Source: Spirosoma panaciterrae DSM 21099 (GTDB lineage Bacteria > Bacteroidota > Bacteroidia > Cytophagales > Spirosomataceae). Taken from it: a stretch of 64,000 nt of DNA. Location: positions 62,001 through 126,000 of the forward strand of contig NZ_KB893183.1 in NCBI RefSeq assembly GCF_000374025.1, written 5' to 3'. The notes beneath the pieces are model-generated. The model made no database searches, was not told the origin of the DNA, and saw only the letters and a list, made by a program, of their open reading frames with translations. Shown here one piece after another: positions 18,805 through 27,407 of this stretch (positions are counted from its first letter, which is position 1; each line of letters starts with the position of its first letter). Position numbers and translations under genes: made by a program.

Positions 18805-20388
18805 ATGAACAACCACAGCGTATTCAAGCCCTGGGTACCCGACTGGCTCATTAAGGCTACTCTCATCATCTGCATGCTTCATTCGATGGTGTTGCTGGGG
18901 CTTTACACGTCCAACGTTACCTACTCGGCCAGCTTTCTGGATGTGGAAGCAGAAGACCTTCAGTACGCCATGAGCATCACCTACGGGACATTCCTGGCAA
19001 CGATCATGATTGAAAGTCGGATTTTCAAGTATTTTCCGACACGGACTTATTTTGTTGCCATTTATCTGGGTGCAGCGTTCACGTTCATTGCCTCTGCTTA
19101 CACGCATGATTTTATTCCCTTCATCATACTCCGGGTAATCGAAGGGGTGCTGATGGCCTTACCCTGGATTCCCCTCAGAACACTGCTCCTGTCGAGATTT
19201 ACGTCCAGAAATGCGACGATCATCGTCTTTTCCTGCTCTTACGGGATGCTGCTCATGGCTTCACCGTTCATCATGAACATTGCGGTGTGGCTACTGGAAA
19301 ACTACGACTGGACCTATATGACCTACGGTTCCGCCTTTTTTCAGTTCCTGTGTGCAACACTGGTCTTGCTTACGTTCAACGGGCATTGGGTCCATCGAAA
19401 AACGCCTTTGTACCAGATCGACTGGGCTAGTTTTGTACTGGTTCATGCGGCTATTCTGTCCGGGGCATTCGTGCTGGTCTACGGAGAGAAAAAATACTGG
19501 TTCGAGTCTACCCAAATCGTACTGGCGATGATCTGCTTTTGTACAACAGGTTTCTTCTTTATGATACGGCAGTTGCTGGTGAAGCGCCCTTGCTTCGACA
19601 TGCATGTGTTCAGGTACCCTAATTTACAGACTGGGTTTGTACTTTTTATCCTGTTCTATATTTCCAGATCGACACTCAACATTTGCCATGCTACCATGAG
19701 CAAAGTCTGGAACTGGGAACCCATTTTTTTAGCCAATGTGCAGTTTATCAACGTACTGGGAAACGTAATTGGGCTATTTATTGCCGGCGTATTGATGGCA
19801 AAGCAAACGGCTACCCGGTATATTTTCATACTGGGATTCAGCTTAATGGCCGTCCATCATTTATGGTTTACGTTTTTGTTCGTACCCGACGTATCACTCT
19901 ACGACATAACTCCGCCTTATTTGCTACAGGGCGTGGCGGTGGGCATTTTATTTGTGCCGCTAGTGTTGTTTACGGTTTCATCGGTACCAAAGTCAATGGC
20001 CCCTTTTTCGGGGACAGCAGGCGTTAGCGGCCGTTTCTGGGGAAATACGCTGGGCTTTTGCCTGATGCAGAATCTACAAGTTTTTTTTCAGCAAAAACAC
20101 GTCAGTAAATTACAACAGTTTGTCGTGCCCGAAAGCCCCGAAACCCAGGCCCGGCTGGCCCAGTCAGCGCAAAGCTATATGGTCAAGGGGTTTTCATCAG
20201 GTGAGGCCGACCGGCTTGCCCTGCAACAGGTTTTCAAGGCGGTGTCCCGGCAGGCACTCCTTTTGTCGAATATGGAGATTTTTACGTTTGTGGGCTACGG
20301 CCTGCTCATGGTTGTCCTATTGATTGCGGTTAACCAGCATTTAAAACAAACGTTCGATATTCTAAAAAATCGGATGTGGGGAACGTAA
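18805..20388 (+). CDS. 14-helix MFS efflux transporter (EmrB/DHA2-like)
   Basis: Inner-membrane proton-driven exporter, 527 aa, with about 14 hydrophobic segments, as in the DHA2 group that works with EmrA adaptors and TolC. Visible segments include LIKATLIICMLHSMVLLGLY at the start and LLLSNMEIFTFVGYGLLMVV near the end. The usual MFS loop motif (GxLaDrxGrkk) is not clear, and the first loop has SRIFKYFPTRTYFVAIYL instead. Its sequence looks divergent, which fits the Bacteroidetes variants that carry no recognisable drug-family motif. A strong terminator follows. Confidence 0.85.
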   Translation: MNNHSVFKPWVPDWLIKATLIICMLHSMVLLGLYTSNVTYSASFLDVEAEDLQYAMSITYGTFLATIMIESRIFKYFPTRTYFVAIYLGAAFTFIASAYTHDFIPFIILRVIEGVLMALPWIPLRTLLLSRFTSRNATIIVFSCSYGMLLMASPFIMNIAVWLLENYDWTYMTYGSAFFQFLCATLVLLTFNGHWVHRKTPLYQIDWASFVLVHAAILSGAFVLVYGEKKYWFESTQIVLAMICFCTTGFFFMIRQLLVKRPCFDMHVFRYPNLQTGFVLFILFYISRSTLNICHATMSKVWNWEPIFLANVQFINVLGNVIGLFIAGVLMAKQTATRYIFILGFSLMAVHHLWFTFLFVPDVSLYDITPPYLLQGVAVGILFVPLVLFTVSSVPKSMAPFSGTAGVSGRFWGNTLGFCLMQNLQVFFQQKHVSKLQQFVVPESPETQARLAQSAQSYMVKGFSSGEADRLALQQVFKAVSRQALLLSNMEIFTFVGYGLLMVVLLIAVNQHLKQTFDILKNRMWGT

Positions 20389-20435
20389 GGGGTAGGGAAA
20401 CTGAACGTGAATTATTCGGAGTGACACCGTTATAG

Positions 20436-20480
20436 AAATGGGTCTTCTACCTGTTGACGCGCAGGTAAAAGACCCATTTT
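20436..20480. terminator. Bidirectional terminator between efflux and dextran loci
   Basis: AAATGGGTCTT (20436-20446) pairs with AAGACCCATTT (20469-20479), and an inner TACCTG/CAGGTA stem extends the hairpin. A/T flanks are on both sides. It separates the rightward efflux operon from the leftward glycosidase gene. Confidence 0.8.
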
Positions 20481-20483
20481 GAT

Positions 20484-23207
20484 TTATTTAACCGACGCTT
20501 TACCTGGATTTACCCTGATCACCCGCAACGCGTCTATCATTGCCTGGTTGACGGTGCCGTTCATATTTTGGTCATACGGTTCGTAGCGTATCGTAACCTG
20601 GTTTGCGCCTTTTTCGAGTCTGACCACGATGGCATTACTGTACCCCCAGTCACTCCATTGATCGAGGCCCCGCTGCGGCATTACCAGCGGGCCAGCTGTT
20701 TTACCATTGACCAGCAGGTTTCGTATCGCACAGCGGTTATCCGTGTTGATCGGGCCGTTGCCATTGGCGTATCGGACGTCGATGGCATACGTTCCCGTTT
20801 CTGAAACCGTGACCGTGAACGAAAGCGATGTGTTTTTATCAGTACTGATCTCGACGAACCCTTTTCCCGAAAAGCCTTTGTAGGTATAGGGGGCTACCTC
20901 AGCGACCTGCTCGGCTTCGATTCGGTGGGTCAGGGCAGGTTCTCCCACGCTGAGGGGTTCCGACGCAAAGGACTCCAGCCCCTGACTATCGATGGCAATA
21001 ACCTGGTATTCTGCGTAATCGCCGACAGGTACGGCAAGTTTGGTTTGCCTGGTCTGAAGAAGCTGACGCCCGTTTTTGAGTACCCGATAATTGACAGCCC
21101 CGTTGACGGGCTTCCAGCTCAGTGTATTCCGTTGGTACGAAACATCCGGTGTTGCCGGACTAAATACCACGGCGACCCGATGAACGGAGGACGGAGCGGC
21201 TGGTTTGTTGGCCAGCTTAATCTGTATCTTGTGATTGCCCTTTAAGGTAGCCGGTACGTAGGGTTTGGTAGCTTTTCCGTCCAACAGGAACGATTCGATC
21301 TGGTTGCCGAAACCATCCATCTCTACGTCCAGTACGGCATCCCGATAGTGAAAATTGGTTAAGCTACGTTTACCCTGCAACGCCTGGGGTACAAACGGAG
21401 CAAACAGGATGCCGTCGGTTTGAAGGTGTATGCCAAATAGAACATGGTGTACCACACTGATATTTCCCGACAGACTCCAGAGCATGTTGCTGGAATTGAT
21501 CTGCGTACTGGCAAAATCGCCGTTCTGGGCCACAAAATTCTCCTTGTTAGTCAGAAAGAGAGCTGCTGGCCGATAAATCGACGCGATGCTTTCCAGGACT
21601 GACGCTTCGTTGCCGACCTTGGCAGAAGCCCACAGCCAGTAGGTTTGCACAAACGGCCAAATTCCATTGTTGTGATAAGGGGGAATGGATGGAATTTGAG
21701 GATAGATACAGGGAATGCCATAAGGCGTAGTCGGCGTTCGGGACACGATCTGAGCCTGCTGGCGGGTATCGGCAATGCCAAACAAAACGCACAGGGCTTC
21801 CCCCAATGCTTCGGATCGTGGGGAGAGCGATTTGAAGAGTCTTCCGTAGCGATATTGCCCGTAGTACCCTTTCTCAGGCATCCAGAAATACTGGTTGATA
21901 GCTTCCTTCAGTTTCTGGGCGAACCGGGTGTACTGAGCGGCTACCGAAGCATCACCCAGCAACGTAGCCATTTGGGCCAGTACCTGGTTGGCCTGGTAGA
22001 ATACGGCATTCGTACCCAGATTTTCGGACTCGTAAATATCGACCGGTTGCATCCAGAGCGGGTAGGTTTGTTCGCGCCAATCCAAAAACGAAGATTCGCC
22101 CCGCATCAGCCCCGTTTTCGGGTCAAGCGCGATGAGCCGGTCATCGGCCATTGTGTTGTTCGCAATCTCATAAGCCTGCGCCAGCCACGCCTTATCGCCA
22201 GTCACCTTGTACACCTCAAAAGCCGCGATGACCCAAATGATACGGTCCGTCGAGCAGGGATAGGAACCGCCCGTTCCCGTATCCTGAATGATCCGTTTGT
22301 TCTTGTTTACTTTACGTAGCAGACTGTACATCGCAACTTTTGGCTGCATGTGGGCCATTGACAGGATAATGCTATAGCTGATATCGCGCGTCCAGACACC
22401 GGCCCACTCCTTGCCCGTCCGGAACGTACTGTCGGCTTCAATGGCCCGCTGCATTTCCTCCAGGCTTAAATTATAAAGAGCATCAGCAATGAGGAAAGGC
22501 GACTGAACGCGGGGGGCCGCCGATAGGTCCCGCGAAAGTTTCCAGGAAGAAGCTGTTTGTTTCTCATCCTGTTGCCGATTCATGTTCAGCGTTAGCTCGT
22601 AAATACCGTCACCATCTTTATCGACCAGTTCGGATGTCCTGGCGTATTTGGTGGACAGGTTATCGAAATCCCAGCTCAGTGGCGCGGTCCCGCCCGCTAC
22701 GTAAACTCCTTTAAAGTCAGACTGGTAAATCTTATCGCCGTTGTAAGTCGTGTAATATCCCTGCGTTTTCAACTGGTGAAGTACCTGCCGCATATCCAGC
22801 CGAAAGGTAAGCGTCGTTCCTGGCTTCAGATACGTATTGGCTGGTATCGGAGTGGGGTCAACGAACTGCTTGCCAAACGACAGGATGGGCGTCTCGCAGC
22901 TACCCGCGCTGCCAAGACACACAAAACTGTGATCGACCCCAGATTTCATCTCATTGTCTTTGCCATTAATGCTGAATTTGAACGTAACACGGGGACTTAC
23001 AAACTCATTGGCCGAGCTTTTGTAGTCAGACTTAATTTCAGTGGCCGAGCGGGCCTGTGCCGTAAATTCACCCTGCTGCACTCGGTCAGGATAGAGCGTG
23101 TACTGGCTTGACTGGTAAATCGGCCTGGTGGGTACTTGCTGTCCAGAAGCTGGGCACAGACTCAGCGCGCAGAGGCTCAGGTTAAGACCGATGAGAGACT
23201 TGTTCAT
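20484..23207 (-). CDS. Six-hairpin glycoside hydrolase with C-terminal carbohydrate-binding module
   Basis: A secreted 907-aa enzyme. A signal peptide (about 1-22) is followed by an N-terminal beta-rich domain (residues about 30-220). Next is an alpha/alpha-barrel glycosidase core (about 240-600), with the motif AGVWTRDISYSIILSMAH near residue 275, SSFLDWREQTYP, and an N-rich active-site-like stretch GIWPFVQTYWLWASAK. The core resembles amylo-alpha-1,6-glucosidase/GH15/GH63-type six-hairpin enzymes, but I cannot assign a CAZy family. A fibronectin-like segment (about 690-770) follows, then a CBM35/CBM6-like module (RIEAEQVAEVAPYTYKGFSG). It follows the GH66 gene by 8 bp, so it probably trims alpha-glucan products. 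Catalytic residues are not identified. Confidence 0.75.
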   Translation of the reverse strand: MNKSLIGLNLSLCALSLCPASGQQVPTRPIYQSSQYTLYPDRVQQGEFTAQARSATEIKSDYKSSANEFVSPRVTFKFSINGKDNEMKSGVDHSFVCLGSAGSCETPILSFGKQFVDPTPIPANTYLKPGTTLTFRLDMRQVLHQLKTQGYYTTYNGDKIYQSDFKGVYVAGGTAPLSWDFDNLSTKYARTSELVDKDGDGIYELTLNMNRQQDEKQTASSWKLSRDLSAAPRVQSPFLIADALYNLSLEEMQRAIEADSTFRTGKEWAGVWTRDISYSIILSMAHMQPKVAMYSLLRKVNKNKRIIQDTGTGGSYPCSTDRIIWVIAAFEVYKVTGDKAWLAQAYEIANNTMADDRLIALDPKTGLMRGESSFLDWREQTYPLWMQPVDIYESENLGTNAVFYQANQVLAQMATLLGDASVAAQYTRFAQKLKEAINQYFWMPEKGYYGQYRYGRLFKSLSPRSEALGEALCVLFGIADTRQQAQIVSRTPTTPYGIPCIYPQIPSIPPYHNNGIWPFVQTYWLWASAKVGNEASVLESIASIYRPAALFLTNKENFVAQNGDFASTQINSSNMLWSLSGNISVVHHVLFGIHLQTDGILFAPFVPQALQGKRSLTNFHYRDAVLDVEMDGFGNQIESFLLDGKATKPYVPATLKGNHKIQIKLANKPAAPSSVHRVAVVFSPATPDVSYQRNTLSWKPVNGAVNYRVLKNGRQLLQTRQTKLAVPVGDYAEYQVIAIDSQGLESFASEPLSVGEPALTHRIEAEQVAEVAPYTYKGFSGKGFVEISTDKNTSLSFTVTVSETGTYAIDVRYANGNGPINTDNRCAIRNLLVNGKTAGPLVMPQRGLDQWSDWGYSNAIVVRLEKGANQVTIRYEPYDQNMNGTVNQAMIDALRVIRVNPGKASVK

Positions 23208-23215
23208 AAGAGTGA

Positions 23216-24991
23216 TTAGTAGGTAATGACAACCATGTCCCAGTAGTGAAGCGAAGGAAGTGTGAAGGTCACTCGCTGCCCGGTTTGATGGAATGGAATG
23301 GATTGGCTGCGGCCTCCTTGCCAGTCGGGCGAAGCAAACCAGATATGCTTGACCGCTTTTGGCGCGGTAAACACCAAGTCAAGTTTATCGATACGATCAG
23401 GTTTCGGCTTTGTGCCTTCCGCGTCTCGCCAGTCCAGCGTTTTTGTATTGGTAAAATTGAGTAAATGCAGGATTTGCTGATTTTTCATTTCTTTCCCCAG
23501 TACGGCTAACTGCCCTGCCTGCGATGGCCAGTTGGCCAGAGAAATCTGTGGGTTAGCCGAGAGAAGCGCTGGTTTGTTGAAGGTGCCCCCATCCCGAAGC
23601 AGGTTTTGATACGCCACCAGAAAATCATAATACCGAATCAGGCTCGTCTTCAACTCATCGCTCATCGCTAGATTGGCATTCGGAAAGTACTCCTTGCCCA
23701 GCATGTGCTCGCCCAACTCCAGGTGGGAACCCCCAAAGGCGAAAATCACCGCATCGGTCAGCAGCACCCCCGCCGGGTTGAAATAACCCGGCTGTTCAGC
23801 GGCCTTGTAGTCCATGTAAGCCGCCAGCACCGTGCGCTTGCTGCCATTCCCGAAGGCATCGTTATCCTGAATGATGCGGCCCAGGTCTTCGTAGCGCTCG
23901 TTGGGGCTCCAGACTTCGGTGTACAGAAAATCGACGGGCGAGTGGGCAATGCTAGCCTGCTGGCCATACTGATTGACCGCGTTCATGACCAGCCGCTTGT
24001 CGGGATGAGCTGCTTTCATACTCTGAATAAACGGACCAAATGAACCCGCTACGTTGAGGGGCTGACCGGAGTAGCTGTATTTAGTGCCCCAGTCCCCTAA
24101 CTGATCAATATGGAAGCCATCGAAACTATACACCGAATACATATCCGAATTTCGAGCGGCCAGATACTGTTGCCAATTTGTATTGGCTGGGTCCATCAGG
24201 TAGATTGGGCTTTTGAGAAAACTCCCGATATCGAGCACCGTTCTTTTCACATGCGATTGATCATCGTACATAGACCACTCTGTCTTCACGCCATCGGCTT
24301 CCGCATCCCGCAAGGCTCCGTAAGCCAGGTTATACGAGAGAGCAAACATTGCTTTTTGGTGCGCCCGCTTAATGTAACCGTCTACGGTTGCTTTTGAGGT
24401 AGGTCGGTTAGCAATATCGAACCAACTGGTCGCAGGCATAGATACCATACCAGCCAGTGGTTTGTGGTGTTTTTCAGCCCAATCGTAAAACTGAAGACCG
24501 TTCATGTGATACCGGGTCAGGGTGGCCATTACTCCATCCATGTCCGCTTCCTGTAACGGGCCGAACTTAGACAAAAACCCATATCGGGGAAATCGGCTCC
24601 AATCCGAGGAAACATCGACGGCAACCGTACCATATAGTTTCTCCTGCCCACTTTCCTGGCCGTAAACTTCAACCATGTACCCCGTAAAATCGGTACCTGG
24701 CGCTTTCCAGCTCCAGGTGTTTCCCGTAATGGCAGCTTCATCAACTACGCTGGTTAATTGTTTGTAGCGTACTCTGGCCGTAGGGGGCACGTTACCATCT
24801 ACAGTGAACTGGATCGTTTCCGTCGGTTTATAGACCGCTTTGTCCGTTCTGATATTCAGATAACTCGTTGATATCGTCTGTCCAGGCGTCGTAGTACCCG
24901 TATTGTCAATAACTGGCTCTTTACTACAACTCCAGAGTAGTAGCCCCATGACGCCACAAAAGCTCCCTTTCAACCATGTATTGATTTGCAT
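23216..24991 (-). CDS. GH66 dextranase / cycloisomaltooligosaccharide-type enzyme
   Basis: Acts on alpha-1,6-glucan (dextran), either hydrolysing it or forming cyclic isomaltooligosaccharides. The 591-aa protein has a lipoprotein signal (VMGLLLWSCSKEP, Cys at about 22), an N-terminal immunoglobulin-like domain (TDKAVYKPTETIQFTVDGNV, about 50-130), and a TIM barrel. GH66 catalytic residues fit: the nucleophile Asp in FHIDQLGDWG (D296) and the acid Glu in DFLYTEVWSPNE (E359). As a lipoprotein it probably sits on the cell surface and starts dextran breakdown before SusCD uptake. It is smaller than the large cyclising enzymes, so endo-dextranase is more likely. Position after SusE and before the six-hairpin enzyme fits a dextran locus. 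Confidence 0.88.
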   Translation of the reverse strand: MQINTWLKGSFCGVMGLLLWSCSKEPVIDNTGTTTPGQTISTSYLNIRTDKAVYKPTETIQFTVDGNVPPTARVRYKQLTSVVDEAAITGNTWSWKAPGTDFTGYMVEVYGQESGQEKLYGTVAVDVSSDWSRFPRYGFLSKFGPLQEADMDGVMATLTRYHMNGLQFYDWAEKHHKPLAGMVSMPATSWFDIANRPTSKATVDGYIKRAHQKAMFALSYNLAYGALRDAEADGVKTEWSMYDDQSHVKRTVLDIGSFLKSPIYLMDPANTNWQQYLAARNSDMYSVYSFDGFHIDQLGDWGTKYSYSGQPLNVAGSFGPFIQSMKAAHPDKRLVMNAVNQYGQQASIAHSPVDFLYTEVWSPNERYEDLGRIIQDNDAFGNGSKRTVLAAYMDYKAAEQPGYFNPAGVLLTDAVIFAFGGSHLELGEHMLGKEYFPNANLAMSDELKTSLIRYYDFLVAYQNLLRDGGTFNKPALLSANPQISLANWPSQAGQLAVLGKEMKNQQILHLLNFTNTKTLDWRDAEGTKPKPDRIDKLDLVFTAPKAVKHIWFASPDWQGGRSQSIPFHQTGQRVTFTLPSLHYWDMVVITY

Positions 24992-25010
24992 TGTAAAGCA
25001 GGATTTAGAC

Positions 25011-25060
25011 TAAACTGGTCAACGAGCTAGCCTGATCCGACTAGCTCGTTGACCAGTTTA
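25011..25060. promoter_or_regulatory. Perfect 20-bp stem hairpin between susE-like and GH66 genes
   Basis: TAAACTGGTCAACGAGCTAG (25011-25030) is the exact reverse complement of 25041-25060, with a 10-nt loop. There is no T-run on the minus-strand side, so it likely tunes expression of the downstream enzymes relative to susCDE, by processing or partial termination. Confidence 0.7.
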
Positions 25061-25065
25061 CGCGG

Positions 25066-25884
25066 TTATTGTTTGACAATGGAAATCGTCAGTTCCTTGA
25101 TATTGAGCGATACTTTGTAACTGCCAGCGGTGGATATGACCCATTTGGTATCGGGGTCGCCCGCTCGTAACTGTACGCCGGTTTCAGTCAGGGCAGGATG
25201 GTTAACGAGTGGCCGGTAAAATTTTGTCCCCCAGTCGCCAGTTGCCACCGGAATCTTAAACTCACCAGCAGACAGATTTCCGGAGTATGTAAAAAGATTC
25301 GGGTTTCCGGGGTCCTGCACCATCGGCGTCGGTTTATCAATATTCCAACCGGCAGGCGTGGCATCGCCTACCATCCACAAGGCGTCGTATAATGCGACAA
25401 CCGGTGAATACGTTGTTATCGAAAGCGGAACGGCGTTGGAATAAAAAACGGGCACCGAGCCGTCTGGTGTGGCCGTCACCAACCGAAATTCCAGGTCCGT
25501 AGCCGCGCCGGGCAGCAACGTACCCAGGAATTTGTTTAGCGCACCCACCGTGAAGGTGTAGCGCGAAGAGTCTTGGCCGATCAACTGGTAAGCCTTGTTT
25601 GCAAAATTATTTCCTTTTCGATCCCACTCGATAAAATACGTTACCTTTCCTTCCATATGACTCACGGCGGCTGGCGTCCAGCTAAAACTAACGGCGGGTT
25701 TGGCTGCGTTGGCCTGACTCAGCGTCAGTTGAGCCGTTGAAGCGGTCAGGATTGGCGTGGCTGTAACCTGTGGTGCAACTTCGTTCGTAGTGCAGGAAAC
25801 GGCTTGCAGGGCTACAAGCCCAATCAGGAAGCCAATTATAACCTTAAGGCCATAGCCTGAATTTGACCAATAAAACGTTTTCAT
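25066..25884 (-). CDS. SusE-like outer-membrane glycan-binding lipoprotein
   Basis: A 272-aa lipoprotein (hydrophobic segment then VSCTTNEVAP). The N-terminal SusE domain (residues about 38-150) has the usual opening TLSQANAAKPAVSFSWTPA. The C-terminal domain (about 160-272) resembles the SusE/SusF starch-binding beta-sandwich, with WMVGDATPAGWNIDKPTPMV, ATGDWGTKFYRP and GSYKVSLNIKELTISIVK. It follows SusD by 5 bp and precedes the GH66 gene. Its role is to bind alpha-glucan at the cell surface. That it binds dextran rather than starch is inferred from the GH66 neighbour. Confidence 0.85.
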   Translation of the reverse strand: MKTFYWSNSGYGLKVIIGFLIGLVALQAVSCTTNEVAPQVTATPILTASTAQLTLSQANAAKPAVSFSWTPAAVSHMEGKVTYFIEWDRKGNNFANKAYQLIGQDSSRYTFTVGALNKFLGTLLPGAATDLEFRLVTATPDGSVPVFYSNAVPLSITTYSPVVALYDALWMVGDATPAGWNIDKPTPMVQDPGNPNLFTYSGNLSAGEFKIPVATGDWGTKFYRPLVNHPALTETGVQLRAGDPDTKWVISTAGSYKVSLNIKELTISIVKQ

Positions 25885-25889
25885 AACAA

Positions 25890-27395
25890 TTAGTAACCAG
25901 GGTTTTGGGTTAAATTCGGATTGGCGTCGATCTCCTGCTGAGGTATTGGGTAAAGCAGATGCTTGGTAGCCGCGTTACTTTTACCGATAGAATGAAGAAA
26001 ATCCAACGCATACTGACCGTTGTTGACTCGGATCAGGTCGAACCAGCGGTGGCCTTCAAAAGCCAGCTCCATCCGGCGTTCGTGCAGGATTTTATCACGC
26101 AGGGCTGCCTGCGATAAACCCTGTACATTGGGTAGACCCACCCGTTTACGAACCCGGTTGAGCGGCCCGCCACTGTTACTATCCGTTGCCGGGGCCTGCG
26201 CTTCCGTGGTCTTACCCAGTTCATTGAGTGCTTCGGCCTGCATCAGGAGTACATCCGAAAAGCGGAGTACTGGGAAATTAGCCGGACTCGTATTGTAGGC
26301 TGGCGAAATCGATTTAGGTACTAGGAATTTACGTAAGTTATAGCCCGTCAGGGAGTACGATTTTTTGTAAGCTGCGCCGTCGAAAGTAGGGCCTCCTTCG
26401 TAAAAAACGGTCATATCTTTGCGAAGGTCTCCGGCCTCATATGCGTTTACAAATTCCTGCGTTGGCTGGTCCCAGCCGTAGCCTCCTGCCACAAAATCCG
26501 CATTTCGGGGACCAGTAAAGGCGCTGATCCAGGAAGCCTGGTTAAAGTCTGATCCAAAAAAATCGTACGTCGTTGCTCCACTATACTGCACCTCGAAAAG
26601 GGATTCCGGCGTGTTTTTTTTCTGAGCCGTAAAGTTATCCGCGTAACTGGCGTTCAGGGCGTACCCCATCGAAATTACCTGCTGACACAGATCTGCCGTT
26701 TTCTGATAATTTCCCAGCACGAGATATACCTTCGCCAGCAAACCAGTAGCGGCTCCTTTGGAAACCCGACCCAGATCACTAGCCGAATACGTAGTGTGGA
26801 GAGGAAGCTGATCAATGGCTTCTGTTAAGTCCTTAATAATTTGTGCATATACATCCGCTTTTGGCGTACGCTTTACTTTCAGGTCATCGCCCACGACCTG
26901 GGGAGATAAGATAAGGGGAACGTCGCCAAACAACTGGACCAGAAGGAAATAGTAGTGAGCCCGCAGGAACTTAGCTTCGCCCAGTACCCGGTTTTTCAAC
27001 GTTTCGTCCATGCTAATAGACGGGACACGTTGCAGAACGATATTGCATTGAAGAATACCCGGTGCGGGTCCCCGGTACAAATCCAGAACACCCGCATTAT
27101 TGGTGGCTGTCACAAAGTTGGCCTGATCCTGCGTTTCAATCCCATCAGTGCCGCCACCGGCCCCCACCACGCTGTTACCGGCCATAATGTCGGTTGCCCA
27201 TACGCGTAGGTTATAGAGTTTAGGCCGTTGCAGGGGTTGGTAAGCTGCGTTAACCGCATTTACAGCGTCCGTTGCTGTTTGATAGTAATTAGCGGTATTG
27301 ACCGAATCCAGGGGTGCTTTTTCGAGAAAGTCTTCTTTACAACTGGTGGCCGCAAGTAGTAGGCTAAGTGCAACCAGATAATTTTTGATCGTCAT
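25890..27395 (-). CDS. SusD/RagB-family lipoprotein (dextran locus)
   Basis: Surface glycan-binding partner of the upstream SusC; 501 aa. Lipoprotein signal with Cys at about 19 (LLLAATSCKEDFLEKAPL). Canonical SusD features include the helical region EAKFLRAHYYFLLVQLFGDV, the C-terminal PVLRFSDVLLMQAEALNELG, ERRMELAFEGHRWFDLIRVN, and the end HLLYPIPQQEIDANPNLTQN. It is 12 bp from SusC and 5 bp from the SusE-like gene, so it is part of one operon. Target glycan inferred as dextran from the GH66 gene. Confidence 0.94.
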   Translation of the reverse strand: MTIKNYLVALSLLLAATSCKEDFLEKAPLDSVNTANYYQTATDAVNAVNAAYQPLQRPKLYNLRVWATDIMAGNSVVGAGGGTDGIETQDQANFVTATNNAGVLDLYRGPAPGILQCNIVLQRVPSISMDETLKNRVLGEAKFLRAHYYFLLVQLFGDVPLILSPQVVGDDLKVKRTPKADVYAQIIKDLTEAIDQLPLHTTYSASDLGRVSKGAATGLLAKVYLVLGNYQKTADLCQQVISMGYALNASYADNFTAQKKNTPESLFEVQYSGATTYDFFGSDFNQASWISAFTGPRNADFVAGGYGWDQPTQEFVNAYEAGDLRKDMTVFYEGGPTFDGAAYKKSYSLTGYNLRKFLVPKSISPAYNTSPANFPVLRFSDVLLMQAEALNELGKTTEAQAPATDSNSGGPLNRVRKRVGLPNVQGLSQAALRDKILHERRMELAFEGHRWFDLIRVNNGQYALDFLHSIGKSNAATKHLLYPIPQQEIDANPNLTQNPGY

Positions 27396-27407
27396 TATGT
27401 TCTGTCT

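Noticed and set aside
21645-22319. A 224-aa plus-strand ORF inside the six-hairpin glycosidase gene
   Set aside because: It is antisense to a protein with signal peptide, domain motifs and operon context, and shows no motif of its own.
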